Source of the DNA: Epiperipatus broadwayi
Taxonomy: Eukaryota > Onychophora > Udeonychophora > Euonychophora > Peripatidae
DNA: 64,000 nucleotides
Direction of reading: 5' to 3'
Assembly (NCBI GenBank): GCA_028023455.1
Contig: JAQFVV010012435.1
Span: 1,550,001-1,614,000 of the forward strand
Shown in pieces: positions 10,225 to 22,225 of this stretch (position 1 is its first letter; each line of letters begins with the position of its first letter). Position numbers and translations under genes: made by a program. The notes under the pieces are model-generated. The model did not search any database, had not been told where the DNA came from, and saw only the letters and a program-made list of their open reading frames with translations.

Positions 10225-11352
10225 TCAGAGGAATTGTTCTGATGAATGGGAGGAAAAATTGATAAATGAAGCAAAGAAATAAAAGGGACTGATAAAGAAA
10301 TTAACAGTGGTTTCATATAATAAATATGATGTAGCTAGAATTGTATGGAAAGGAATGGCAGTAGCGGGGTTAACATATAGTAACAATGTGTTATGTGTAA
10401 GTAAAGGGGTGTTAGATTTCTTAGAAAAAGTACAAAGAGAAGTAAGTAGGAAGACATGCATTAGATGCAGATGTGTGGAAGGCAAAGGAGGCAATTCAAG
10501 GATAAATAGGATGGTCAAGTTTTTATATGAGAGATGTAAAAAGCAAAATGAAAATGTTCAGTAGATTGCAGTTTACGGATAATAAAAGAATAGCCAAAAT
10601 AATATTTAACTGGGTTATGAGTAAAGGTCAGGCAACAAGATAGGCTAGAAAGGTGGTATGATATACAGAAGATTTGAATAAAGAATTTACATCAGTATAC
10701 ATATACAAAAGGTGGGATGATTGTGTTAAGAGAATTATTGAGTGTAATAGCTGCAATGAATGGGATAGAAGAATAGATGCATTAATAAAGAATATAGAGA
10801 GTTGAAGAACTAGTATGGAGAGTAAAAAGAGCTTAAATATATATATATAGAAGTCAATAGAATATTGGGTGTGAGTTAATTTATGATAATAGCAAGAAAA
10901 ATAGTTTACTGTTTAAGGCACAAACATGATCTTTAACAACAATGGAATATACACATAAATGGAAAAATGTGGGTGATTTAATCTGTAAGTTGTATAAGGA
11001 AGGCATAGAAAATATTAGGCATCTGTTAATTGAATGTAAATGCTTGCAAGTAGAAAGGGCACAAATAATGAAGTTGTGGGGAAATAAATATAAACAAATT
11101 GATTATATAGAAGGTGGGTTGTTGGTTTTTATGCTGGGTTTGGAAAAAGATAAGAGGGATTTATATATAAAAAGACCATGGAGTTGACAAAGATTATGTT
11201 GTAGAAATGGGATGGAGCAGGGTAGAGAAGAATATGGGAAAAACTTAGGGTGGGGAATGGAAAGGGAAAGAAAAGTGGCTAACAGATTTCTCTGGGCATG
11301 GTAGCTGAGAGATTACTGACTCCGAAAGAGAAGTCACAGTGCATCTCATCTC
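10225..11352 (+). pseudogene. LINE-B retrotransposon ORF2 C-terminal region, decayed copy 1
   Basis: Frame-shifted fragments read consistently with the post-reverse-transcriptase part of a non-LTR retrotransposon: KYDVARIVWKGMAVAGLTYS near 10320, RWDDCVKRIIEC near 10710, CELIYDNSK near 10870, and a zinc-knuckle-like CKLYKEGIENIRHLLIEC near 10985. The W..M..KKSL.IY and YDNS..SLLFKAR patterns resemble LINE proteins often annotated as tick transposon, but I cannot fix the clade. Several stops and shifts break it. The 3' end has a catctcatctcatcatcat tail. Copies 2 and 3 follow at 11995 and 28435. Catalytic motifs of the reverse transcriptase are absent, so the copy is 5'-truncated. Confidence 0.75.
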
Positions 11353-11359
11353 ATCATCA

Positions 11360-11990
11360 TCAATATACACATTGCACATATTATTAATGTGCATCATTGA
11401 ATTTTTCGTTATCATTTTTTTTTTTCATTCTCTCTGCATATTTTTAATTTCACTACTTCTGTCACTTTAATTAGTACAAAAGAAACTAGTTATTATGAGC
11501 CTTCATGCCAACAGATTTTTTTCTATAATGACGACAATGGGATTTGCCTGTTGTGTAGTTTTTTTTTTTTTTTAGATTTTTAATTTTTTTTGTCTTTCTG
11601 GATCTCTCTCTCTCTCTCTTTTTTTTTTTGTGATTATTAATAACTATACTTACATCAAGTAGCTACTATTAATAATGGTGAAGTTAATTCAATTGAAGAA
11701 GTCTTTCCAGTCAATATTTTAATTTTTTAAAAAATTTTTTTTTATTAAATAGTATTTTAATTTTTTACTGCCAATAAAAAAAAATATTGGTTTTTTATAA
11801 CAACTATAAAAATATAGCTTAATAAGTTCAAAGTGCCAAAATTATATTTATAATATGATTAAATCTATATTTATTATTTCTCAACAAATGTCTGACAGAT
11901 GGCATGCATATATTGGGTATGAGATTAATCATGAAAACGAGAAGTATGATTTAGTTAACTTATTCTCTGCTAGAAGGCAGTAGGTAAGAT
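11360..11990. other. Low-complexity spacer, no gene
   Basis: Contains poly-T runs and a (CT)n stretch near 11604. No coding or repeat-family signal otherwise. Confidence 0.55.
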
Positions 11991-11994
11991 TTAT

Positions 11995-12911
11995 ATAACA
12001 TATAGAAAAAGTACAACGACAAGTAGAAGATATGCATTAGATGCAGATGTGTGGATAGCAAAGAAGGCAATTCAAGGAGAAATGGGATGGTCAAGTTTTT
12101 ATATGAGAGATACAAAATGAAAATGTGCAGTTCTCTGCAATTTATGGATAATAAGAGAATAGCCAAAATAGTATTTAATTGGGTTATGAGTAATGGGCAG
12201 ACAATAAGATGGGTGACAGAGGTAGTATGGTATGCAGATTTGGATAAAGAATTTATGTCAGTATAAGTATACAAAAGATGGGATGATTGTGTTAAGAGAA
12301 TTGTTTAATGTTATAGGGCAAGGAATGGGATAGAAGAATAGATGCATTAATAAAAAGTAGGGAGAGATGGAGAACTAGTATGGAAAGTAAAAAAGAGTTT
12401 AAATATATATAGAAGTAAATGGAATATTGGGTGTGAGTTAATTTATGGTAATAGCAAGAAAAGTAGTTGACTGTTTAAGGCTTGAACAGGATCTTTAGCA
12501 ACAAGGGAATATACACATAAATGGAAAATTGTGGTTGATTTAATCTGCAAGTTGTGTAAGTTAGACATAGAAAACATTAGGCATTCTTTTAACTGAATAT
12601 AAATGCCTGCAAGCAGAAATGGTACAAATACTGAAGTTATAGGTGAATAAATATAAACATAGTGATTATATAGAAAGTGGGTTCTTTGTTTTTATGCTGG
12701 GCTTGGGAAAAGATAAGGGGGATTCAGATATAAAGGCCATGGTGTTCACAAAGACTATGTTGTGGAAATGGGATGGAGTAGAATAGAGAAGAATATGGGA
12801 GAACTTAGGGAGGGGAATGGAAAGGGAAGGTAAGGTGGCTAATAGGTTTCTCTGAGCATAATAGCTGAGAGATTTCTGACTCTGAAAAAGGAAAAGCCAT
12901 AGTGCATCGCA
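11995..12911 (+). pseudogene. LINE-B ORF2 C-terminal region, decayed copy 2
   Basis: Nucleotide-level relative of copy 1 over almost its whole length, beginning at about acatatagaaaaagtacaac and ending at gtgcatcgcat. The better-preserved stretch 12051-12266 supplies the GRIAKIV-type and WVMSNGQTIRW motifs that are broken in copy 1. The zinc-knuckle CKLCKLDIENIRH is readable near 12546 with the CxxC that copy 1 has lost. Stops and shifts occur throughout. It lies 0.64 kb downstream of copy 1 in the same orientation. That could be two insertions or a segmental duplication. Confidence 0.72.
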
Positions 12912-12915
12912 TATT

Positions 12916-14185
12916 AAGCTAACCTTAATTAAGCCAAAGATCATTAACTGTAGACATTTTCTCCAGAGATTAATTGCTACAATTAAGATTCTTTTGACCC
13001 TCAACAACTAGTAGTGAATTAATAATTTAATAACCAAGTTATAAATTGTAGTCTTGCCATTTTAAATGGAGTTGTCCTTAGAGTATGTATAACATTAGTG
13101 AGTGGCGTAAAGCCAGAAAATAAAGCAGATAAAAGATGAAGATTTCTCTACTTGATGTTTTTAACAATGATAGCTTTAATGAAGATGTAAACATTCAATA
13201 AATGCATTTAGGACACTAAGCCATGTTCATCATTGTGAAATGTCGATATATAGCAATTTTGTATTGGATTTCATTGGATTAACAGAGTGATAATATTGTT
13301 TGAGGTTCAGATAATTTTCCTTTGTTATTAGAACTCCCCACATTGTGAACAATTCATTAGCCATATTATAGCAAATTATAGAAAGAGATTTCAGATTCTT
13401 TGGATACCAATCAGTGATTATAATTCTATTTAGAAGGTAATAAACCCTCCTCACTTGTACCGTACATGTGATTAAATCGCGATTTTAAATTTGAGGATAC
13501 TCTCATTCCACCCACAATCTAAAGAGTTTGAGAAAACAAGAACAACTTTCTTATTTATTTATATAGGCCAATCTTAAGTGTCTTGATATGAGAGCATGAA
13601 TATATTAAATCATTCACTTTATATCCATTTCTTTTAACACTCATAATCACCGATTATATAAAAAATGGCCTTCTTGTTTTGGAACGTTACTAAATAAAGC
13701 AGTTTAGTTTTTTCATTTCTCTGTCTCTATAATCCAAAATTAGATTTAAAATGATAGAGATTATTCCTAATTTATTAGGGATTTTCTGCTTCCATGAAAG
13801 AAAAGATAAAAGATGAATAAATGAGTAATAGTTTTGATGAATGAGTCATATTGTTTGCATAGCCTATCTAGCATAAGCCTCTTAAATAATTAAAATTTGA
13901 TGTTGCCATAAAATTTATTCAAAAGTGAATCCAATATTATTAATTAATAAACACATCAATTTTGGCAGTAAATTTCAGAATTGATCCATGAGTTAGTTTT
14001 GGAGAAATGTCTTAGTGGAATACCCAGAAATTTAGTGAGTAATCTGAAAAAACAAATTGTAATGGATAGCTAAAAAAAAACTTATTATGATAAGGATTTA
14101 CTAATGGATATTGGTGATCTAATTAACTGTAAAAATGATATGAAACAGGGGTTTTTCTATATGTAGCATAATAGTAATGATTTTG
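12916..14185. other. No gene seen
   Basis: AT-rich DNA with no supported feature. A 74-codon minus-strand frame (13230-13454) is unsupported. Confidence 0.5.
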
Positions 14186-14193
14186 AGATAGTT

Positions 14194-14580
14194 CAGGGGT
14201 CCCCAACCCTATGCCCGCGGGCACTGTGGTGCCCGCAGACCATTTTACGTGTGCCCGCCGCTATCCGAACACGATAAAAAATTATTTATCTGATACAAAT
14301 AAATTTAATTTTTAAAATTTCTTATAAATTAGTGTATTAAATTGTAGGGCATACTATACTTTTACAGCGTAAAAATATAAATGTTAATTATATGTTAAAA
14401 TTTTATTTTTGAAATAAATATTTTTTTGTACATTATGTGTATTATTAACAATATCCAACTATAAATTTACATTGAAAAAATAAACAGTGCCCACTACGTG
14501 ATTGAAAAAATAAATGGTGCCCGCCACCTGGCCGATATTATAGAATGTGCTCTTAAGTGCAAAAAGGTTGGGGACCCCTG
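14194..14580. mobile_element. hAT-type MITE, copy 2 (inverted relative to copy 1)
   Basis: The 387-bp element with CAGGGGTCCCCAACC at one end and GGTTGGGGACCCCTG at the other is flanked by a perfect 8-bp duplication, agatagtt (14186-14193 and 14581-14588). Its reverse complement matches the MITE at 1623-2065 along its length but lacks the LINE tail. It instead shows a short internal duplication around ttattttttcaat. Ends are better preserved than in copy 1. The 124-codon minus frame overlapping its right end is fortuitous. Confidence 0.93.
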
Positions 14581-14588
14581 AGATAGTT

Positions 14589-15652
14589 GATAGTAGATAA
14601 ATCTTTCCCAGGCTGCTAATGTAACAGCTGCCAATAATTGTTTTTTAAAAAGTTCAAAATTAGTAGCTTTTGAAAGATCATTTATCTTTATCATTAGCTT
14701 CCTATAAGGCAGTTTTATATTATACAATATTTTATAGAACTCTACTGAATTATTATTATATATAGAGCTTAGATATAAATAAAACAAGTACTTAGATATA
14801 TAATAAAAGATATTACAGTAGATTGTTACCATAACATTGTAAAGATATCTTAATTTAGGAAGACACATTATATCTATATAAAATAAAAAGTTGTAGTAAA
14901 TAGTGCATATAAATTTATTTATGGATCAAAACATATATAAATATTTTTTAGAATAAATGTATAACTAATTTTTTTAAAGGCCAAGTCTTTAGTGATTTAC
15001 TTATATATATATATTTATTTTAGTAATTTTTTGTTTTAATGCTTTCTTTTCCTTCTTTCTATAATGGAAGTATAAATAATTTATTAATATTAGTTTTTTT
15101 ATTATTAAATATAACATTCTTTTTTCTTAAAAAAAATTCTTTTAGTAGTTTAGCTCAGCCATGAATTAAAGAGTTAAGTGTTTCTAATGTAATGCAATTG
15201 GGAAATGTTTTAAAAAAATGTGGAAATTTTTTTTTTTTTTAATGAACTAAGGTCCTGTAGCACAATATTATTTGATTCTTAAATTAAACAAACAAATAAA
15301 TAAAATTATTAAATCATTTTAAAATTGTTATTATGAAAACATATGAATGGACAAAATATAGTCTTTTTTTTTTTAATCCATTGAACTTTAATTTTACAAT
15401 TTATTTTGTATATATCTTTCTATTCATATGTTGATTTTTAAAGGATAACTTATTTATGATAATTTTATGTTGGATTCACATATTAATATATTATTTATAT
15501 TTTACATATTTTTAAATGAATTTAAAATTTTATGTTAAAACCACCAATTAACTTTAGAAGACAGTTTTTTTGGACATGGTATTTTTTTCTTTTTGAGGTA
15601 ACTTCTTCAGAATCTCATATTAGCAAGAATCAGGTATATTTGGATCTTTATA
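14589..15652. other. No gene seen
   Basis: AT-rich DNA with T and A runs and no feature that I can support. Confidence 0.5.
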
Positions 15653-15654
15653 TA

Positions 15655-16550
15655 CACCTGAGTCTCGTTTTATGTGGATTATTTTAATGCAATTTTGAAG
15701 TTATGTGATTCATGTTTCTTCTTAATATCTTTCATATTTCACTATATTTATTTGATATCATGAAATTTAAATTATTAATAATTTATTTTGACTTGAAATA
15801 CTTTTTTTTCTTTCAAAAATATAACATTATATTAGCAGCTAATGTGAATATGGCCTGAAGCTGTATTTAGAATCTTAGCTTCTAAATAAATAACCTACTT
15901 ATACTAATGAGTAAATAATAATAATAGATTTATATGTACATATAAAAATATCACAATAAATATTCAAAAATATTAAACTTTTAAAACATATTTTGTTAGA
16001 TATTAACAGAAATAAATATTTTTTTAGATTTTTAAAATAAATAATAATGAAGATTTTATTGATTTTATAAACTGAAAATATTCTTTCTAATGATAATGTA
16101 TAATCTTTTGTTTTGATTGTGATCTCATTTTTTAATTTAGAAACAGAAAACCATTAACATAGCACAAGAGTGGAAGTGGCGCTAGTTGTACAACATGTCA
16201 TGAATCTGATTTCTTACTAGTTCACAAAAGAACGCATATTGTAAAATAGTGGTAATGATTAAAATATGTATGAAAAATGTAAAATTAAATACTGTAGTTA
16301 ATAAAAAAAGTAAAAAAAGTTTCTGTCTTATATTAATTTTTTTCATATATTTGAAATTTTTTATTAGTCATACTTTATTTCCTTATTTTTTTAAATGTGA
16401 ATTTTAAAGTAATTTTTTCTTGTTGCTCTGCTTTTATGCCGATTTCTGAAAATTACGGGAACCTATCCCCCATTTTTCAAGGTATGTTATGTTTATTTTT
16501 GTGCATGTTTTCTGAGGAATCTATCTACCGCATAAAACGAGATCCAGGTG
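15655..16550. mobile_element. TA-flanked TIR DNA transposon relic, copy A
   Basis: Starts CACCTGAGTCTCGTTTTATG and ends with the inverse, ATAAAACGAGATCCAGGTG, with TA on both sides (15653-15654, 16551-16552). Its reverse complement aligns with the element at 34472-35549, including internal blocks such as aactagcgccac and aatatgactaataaa-like sequence. TA duplications point to the Tc1/mariner/pogo group or a related TA-targeting superfamily. No transposase frame survives. Confidence 0.82.
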
Positions 16551-16552
16551 TA

Positions 16553-17990
16553 TATCTAATTATATTTAAATATTAAGTTTTTTCCATCTTTTTCACCTTC
16601 TTGCATAATTATGCAACAATTTTAATAAATTATTTTGTTTTCTACTATTTTATCAAAAGTTTTTATAGAAATAAATACAGACTCTTTAAGTAATCCATTC
16701 TTCAGGTGATTGCCTTTGATTATGCCATGATTGGTTTTTTTTTTTTTTGTAATCAGATAAGTTACAATTTTAGTATATTTAAGCCTTTAGCACCTTGTCA
16801 GATTTAATTACTCTGGGTGAGACTTTTTGTAAGCTTTTAATTTTTGATTTTAGTATAAAACTGTTATTATACATAATAATTCAGTGACTTGATTTGGTAG
16901 ATAGTAGTATATGTTTGTAAACTAAAAAAATATAAAATTCATATTTGAACTTTGCAAATATTAAAAAGAATGAGATCTTAATGACAATAAACGATGCCTT
17001 TATCATTGAACACATGATAGAGCAGAGTAACTTCAGAAAATGAACAAAATCTTTTTTAATTGACATTTGTTTTCAAAATGCAAGTGAAAAATATTAATTT
17101 CTGATAAACCTATTTAAGTTTTGCTTTACAATATGAAAATTGTTTTCTAATTTTTAGTCTATCTCCAGTTATTTTATGACTAAAATAATAATGATGTATT
17201 AGCCATAATATTTATAAATTAGCTGATCAAAATGCATGACTTTCTTTGTTAATGTTAGCTAGAAGTTATTACCTTTTATTTTTAAAAATAAAATATATAC
17301 ATATAAAAACAGTGTAATAATGTATACTTTTGATTTTTAATAATTATTATACATATATTGTGTAAAAACAATCACTAATCTTAATAAAGTTTGCAAAAAA
17401 AATAATTTTTTTAATTATTCCAAAAGCATTCTTGAAATAATATTGAAAATAGTGGGGATACTGATTACAAAGGAATACTTCAAGGAGAAGGCATTGTTTA
17501 AAACCCTTTTACTTTTTTGCCACTATTTAGTTTTATCGGCCTCTTTTGAATTTTTTTTTTAATTAAAAAATCATACATTAAAACAACACAAATTTATAAA
17601 TTTCTTTTTTTTTTTTTTATCATTTTTTAATTTCTTTTTTTTTAAAAAGTGAAATATCTTAATTGATGACTCTCCAAATGAGATTTTTTAAATAATACAA
17701 TTATATCATTTTTAAAAGAATTCTCTGACTTAATGCCTCAGGCGAAAATTTCATAATAATGAATCTAATTAAAAATATGTGCAATTTTAGTAACTAAGAG
17801 CAAAAAATGTAAACATTTAATCTGTAATGGTATATTTAATTTATTAGATAGATCAGATAGTTGAAGTTTTAAACTGATTTCCAGCGAGATACATGGATGA
17901 GCCAAAAAAAAATTGATGTGAAGATGAGAAACTGGGTTAAATGTGGAGAGACTCTTATCTTATAGTAGCTTGAAAGTACTTTAAAATGTT
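16553..17990. other. No gene seen
   Basis: AT-rich with many homopolymer runs. A 61-codon minus frame (16881-17066) is not supported. Confidence 0.5.
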
Positions 17991-18002
17991 GCTGAACACA
18001 TC

Positions 18003-20150
18003 AGTCAAAACAATATGTCAAAGCCACTGGTCGTACAACTGGACTTTTCCTCAGTATTTGACTCGGTAATACCATCCATACTGTTCGAGACGATGCAGGA
18101 GTATCAGCCCAATGTGTACATCAGAATAATAGCAAACCTTTTACTAAATTGTTCCATATTTACTTCTTTAGATGGAAAGTTGTCTACAGGTTTTAGACCT
18201 CACGTTTCGATTCCACAGGGTTCTCCCCTGGCATCACTATGTTTTATAACTTACATCAACCCATGCTCAAGGTCATCGAGAATATCTTGCCAGGCATTTA
18301 TGTTCCTGCCATCAAAAAACAAATCAACCATATCTCCTATGTGGATGATGTAACCATTTTTCTTCCCAGCAAAGCTCATCTTCCAACACTCTTCACAATT
18401 ATTGACAAGCATGCCAAAATATTAAACTTCCAAATTAACAACAGTAAATCTTCCATCTGGAGAATTAAAACAGGAGCAACAATTCCATCCAGAATCACAG
18501 CCAAGCCACAACTTTTCCTAGGATTCCCCATGGCAAAAACAAAAACTATCATGACTAGAGAAATTCAAAATTCAATCCTTCAAAAAACCAATAAAATAAT
18601 GAACACTCAATCAACACTCTCTAGTATCTCGCTTTCAATTCCTGGTAAAACCACACTCCTTAACATGCTAGTGTTTTCAAGACTCAATTACTATCTACCA
18701 ATCATCAAGCCTACTAAAATCTTCGGTAAACAAATAGGCTCATTATGTACTAAGCTATTGTGGAAAGGAAGGTTGTGTGGCCCTAAGCTTGTCAAAGGCC
18801 CAAATGCCTAGAGAACTGAACGGTCTCGGTCTACACTCAGTTGCTATGTTATTCTTGCAAAAATCACTAAATCTGCTACACAACTATTCATTGGAAATGG
18901 ACTACACAAATTGAATCCAATAATTTCAACCCATTGACATGCCACCTCCCCATAGTAAAGGCTGAAAGACTGACATCTGGACACATGTCAATAGCTGTAT
19001 AAACTTAACTCCAAACACCTTCAATGAAAAAAAGTCCAACTGGGAAATGTATAGACTAGAGAAAGATTATCCCTCAGCACTCCATAATGCTCTTGGATTA
19101 AACAACAAATTATTGATCAAAAAAAGCCAAACACTGGTTTCTGGAACCCAAATTTATTGATTTTCTTCTGAAATTAAATTTTTCATCACTACCCACTAAT
19201 CAATTCCTTATAATGAAAAGGGAATTTAACAAAATTAGCTCTCAATGCCAACTCTGTCAGAGGGATGAGGAAACAATTCAACACATTTTCCTAGACTGTC
19301 CATTGCTCAGCATATTTAGGTCTTTTCATTGATGAAAAGGTAAAACATTGTTCTACAGATGCATTCTTAATCCAGCAAGCAATTAAAGCTGGCAATTTCA
19401 CTAACATTAGATTATCAATTTTCCTATTCTTTGCCATCTGGCTAACAAGATGCAGTTTTGTTCTGGGCAATGCGAACACCAGTACTCTTCAAGCATTTAA
19501 AACCCTCATCAAGGGTAATATAATCAGAGGTAAAATGCTTGCTCTGGATTGGCTGCACCAACAAACCTGGGACGGCATCTCCATGTTAGTACACTGATTA
19601 TTGCAAAGATATCAGTGATCAAATTTGAGTCTCGTCTCATCAATGCAATACCAAAATGAGCTTAGTCATATATGAGAACTCCCAGACTATCTAAAGACTA
19701 CCAATTAGCGGATTGAACATACCATCTTCCTCAATGACAAAAGTTAACACATTTAATCATGAACTGAATAGCTTAACTTATAAGAAAGTGATGGACAGAT
19801 CTCAAGATGCTTAGACTCGGACTGACAGATTGGGAGCGAGTCACTGATTTAACCAGCACTCTCCCAACCTAATCAGTCTCTGCTTCATATTTCATTTTAA
19901 ACATATACTCATTATAGATTTTGATGTGCCTTTCAGGGCTCAAAGAGGCATGCTAATTGGGACAAAGTGATGGACAAATGTAGAACTCTACTGAAGTATT
20001 GATACAACAACCTTGAGTCTTGGACACTATACGTGGTTTCTAAGATTACATCAGGTATGTATTCACTTCTCATTTAGCGATTGACAATGCTTGGTATTCA
20101 TGTAATCATCATTATACAAAGTTGTATCAATTGTTTAAATAAATGGTTTT
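18003..20150 (+). pseudogene. LINE-A (L1/Tx1-like) reverse transcriptase relic, copy 1
   Basis: The best protein relic in the window. A first frame (18015-18353) gives the palm start with VVQLDFSSVFDSV and the IPQGSPLASL motif. A second frame (18239-18811) carries the catalytic YVDD box (about residue 34), then the LGFP segment and a thumb-like region with LSIPGKTTLLNMLVFSRLNY and LLWKGR. Frame-broken sequence continues with a zinc-knuckle CQLCQRDEETIQHIFLDC near 19250 and a tail ending TWDGISMLVH near 19595. After that comes a 3' UTR-like stretch to a T/A run at about 20150. The order and QGSPLASL/LSIPGK motifs resemble L1/Tx1-type elements. The endonuclease and N-terminal half are missing, and shifts at about 18300 and 18810 and many stops inactivate it. 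Confidence 0.82.
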
Positions 20151-20164
20151 TTTTTTTTAAAAAA

Positions 20165-21149
20165 AAAATGTTGCTGTGGCTAGTAATTAAAGTGAAAAAT
20201 ATATACATGCAGACAAGCAAAATAGAATCATTTATTTATGCTATATTAACTAGAATAAGCCTCTTATACTTGTTTCAAGTGTTAAGTTGTTTCATTTTCT
20301 GTTTCCAAGTTATTTGTGAACAGAAACAAAAGACATTAAACCATTGCTTTATTATGATTTAGACATATAATTCTTCCTTTCTTTCATGGATTGGGATTTA
20401 TGAGATTTACAACAAGTTCTAAAACTCTCCTTTTACTACTTTAATTAAAATCTGTGAATATATATTAAAAAAATATTGCTGATTGCAATTAATAATAACT
20501 ACAATATTTTTTAATCATCACTAATGAAGTATGGTGCAGAGATAATTCACTTATCTAACTTGTATATTGAGCTGGATTCAAATCCAGACTGAGTAAACTT
20601 GGAATTTTTTTAATGAGCTTCAATTATAGTGGCAACAACTGCTCATATCTGACAGAATACACTGAGCATCACCACCCATTGACTGCTGTCTTCTTGGATA
20701 TATGTTATATATTCATATATCTATTGGTCAGTGGGAGGAATTCTCAAACCAATCAAGATAAGAAGGGATTGGACTAGTCCATTAGTTGAAGGGTAAGATA
20801 AGATATAACAGTAAATTAAGTTAAATTTCCAATTTTGACTAGTAAAAAGCTATCTGACTATTCTTATATACAGAGTGAAACAAAGATGCAAAAATATTTA
20901 AATTCTTACTATTCAACAATTAGCAAGTTTAATGAATACTGTTTATCCATTATTCTTCTATAGAGATGTTTGCTGTAGTTGCTTGCAATGGGCTATTTAA
21001 AATGTTTTATCATTTTACAAAAATATATCTAAGATTTAACAACTAATACATCTTTTATTTTTCACATTGTATAGCCTGTTTTATTTTCTGTACTTTTTCT
21101 GATTCATCACTAAATTGCTAATTTTTATTTTGTTTTCTCTATGATATGT
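20165..21149. other. No gene; possible faint tRNA-like relic
   Basis: AT-rich. Near 20575 a B-box-like GGATTCAAATCCAGA is visible, but I cannot find a convincing A box, tail or target duplication, so I do not call a SINE. A 93-codon frame starting at 20081 is the LINE 3' end plus chance. Confidence 0.4.
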
Positions 21150-21266
21150 AAAACAGGCCAAACTCTCCATACAGTAGTGCCACTCAGCGCAAGCCAAAGT
21201 AATCTAATCAATGGATGCCAGAAGTCTTGTGCATAAAATGTCTATCAAGTGCCTACTCATCTGATA

Positions 21267-21308
21267 TCCCCAGACTAGTTTCTAGCTTGTGGCTTTCATC
21301 AGCGAGGA
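21267..21308 (-). ncRNA. Hammerhead-like motif, family 2, in left palindrome arm
   Basis: Minus strand: stem I TCCTCG/TGGGGA, core CTGATGA, stem II AGC/GCT with an A-A mismatch at its base, GAAA, mini stem III around CTAG, triplet GTC. Slightly weaker stem II than the copy at 7728. Confidence 0.62.
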
Positions 21309-22024
21309 GCTTTGGATCTGAGAGCACTGCACCTAGATCTTAAAATCTAATGCAACCCTCTAGCAGACACCTTTTGTCTCAACTGCAAAACTACGAGTTT
21401 AAAATTTAAAACACAAAAATATTTTCAATCCAAACTCAGTAGCTTATATAGTCATATAGGTCTGAATTCAGTTCAGTACCGTAATTTTGGTGTCTTTGGT
21501 TCATTAATAATGATAGCTACCACTATCAGGCAGGATTGGTATTCTAAACATCACATGATCACCATTTCTTATGCTTGCTGATAACTGTTATTAATACAGG
21601 CGAGGCTCTTCCTACAGTAGTGCCACTCCGTGCAAGCCAGAGTAATCAATTGATGCCAGAAGGCTTGTGCATAAAATCTTTCTGGCACTGAGTGGCACTA
21701 CTGTATGGAGAGTTTTGCCTGTTTTAATAACAGTTATGACCAAGCATAAGAAATGGTGATCACGTGATGTTTAGTGGCTTAATACCATTCCTGCCTAATA
21801 GGATAGTGGTGGCTATGGTTATTAAAGAACCAAACATGCCAAAATGTATGAGTGCTGAACTGAGTTCAGACCTATATGACTATAAGCTAGTGAGTATGGA
21901 TTGAAAATATTTTTGTGTTTTCAATTTTAAACTCATAGTTTGGTAGTTAAATAAAGATAAAGGTGGCTGCTGGAGGGTTGCAATAAATCCTAAGATCTAG
22001 GTGCAGTGCTGTAAGATCCAAAAC

Positions 22025-22069
22025 TCCTCACTGACGAAAGCCACCAGCTAGAAACTAGTCATCTGGGGA
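22025..22069 (+). ncRNA. Hammerhead-like motif, family 2, in right palindrome arm
   Basis: TCCTCA, core CTGACGA (22031-22037), stem II AGC/GCT, GAAA, CTAGTC, then an extra AT before CTGGGGA. The two-base insertion after the cleavage triplet displaces stem I, so this copy is probably impaired. Confidence 0.55.
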
Positions 22070-22225
22070 TACTGGATGAGTAGGCACTAGATAGGGATTT
22101 TATGTACAAGCTTTCTGGCATCCATTGATTACTCTAGCTTGCACTGAGTGATACTACTGTATGGAGAGTTTTGCCTGTTTTAATAACAGTTATGAGCAAG
22201 CATAAGGAACAGTGATCATGTGATG

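Larger units (their letters stand above)
21150..22225. repeat. 1.07-kb palindrome of family 2 repeats
   Basis: Left arm 21150-21650 and right arm 21695-22180 are inverted copies over about 490 bp, starting aaacaggccaaactctccat and ending with the inverse. The centre near 21680 consists of two shortened tips of the same element head to head. Each arm contains one hammerhead-like motif, the internal block acacaaaaatattttcaatc, and the outer block with catcacatgatcacc. Arm divergence is moderate, so the structure is not brand new. No protein is encoded. Confidence 0.85.

Noticed and set aside
18015-18811. Active reverse transcriptase gene
   Set aside because: The two frames are separated by a shift inside the catalytic domain, the N-terminal half is missing, and the C-terminal part is broken by stops.
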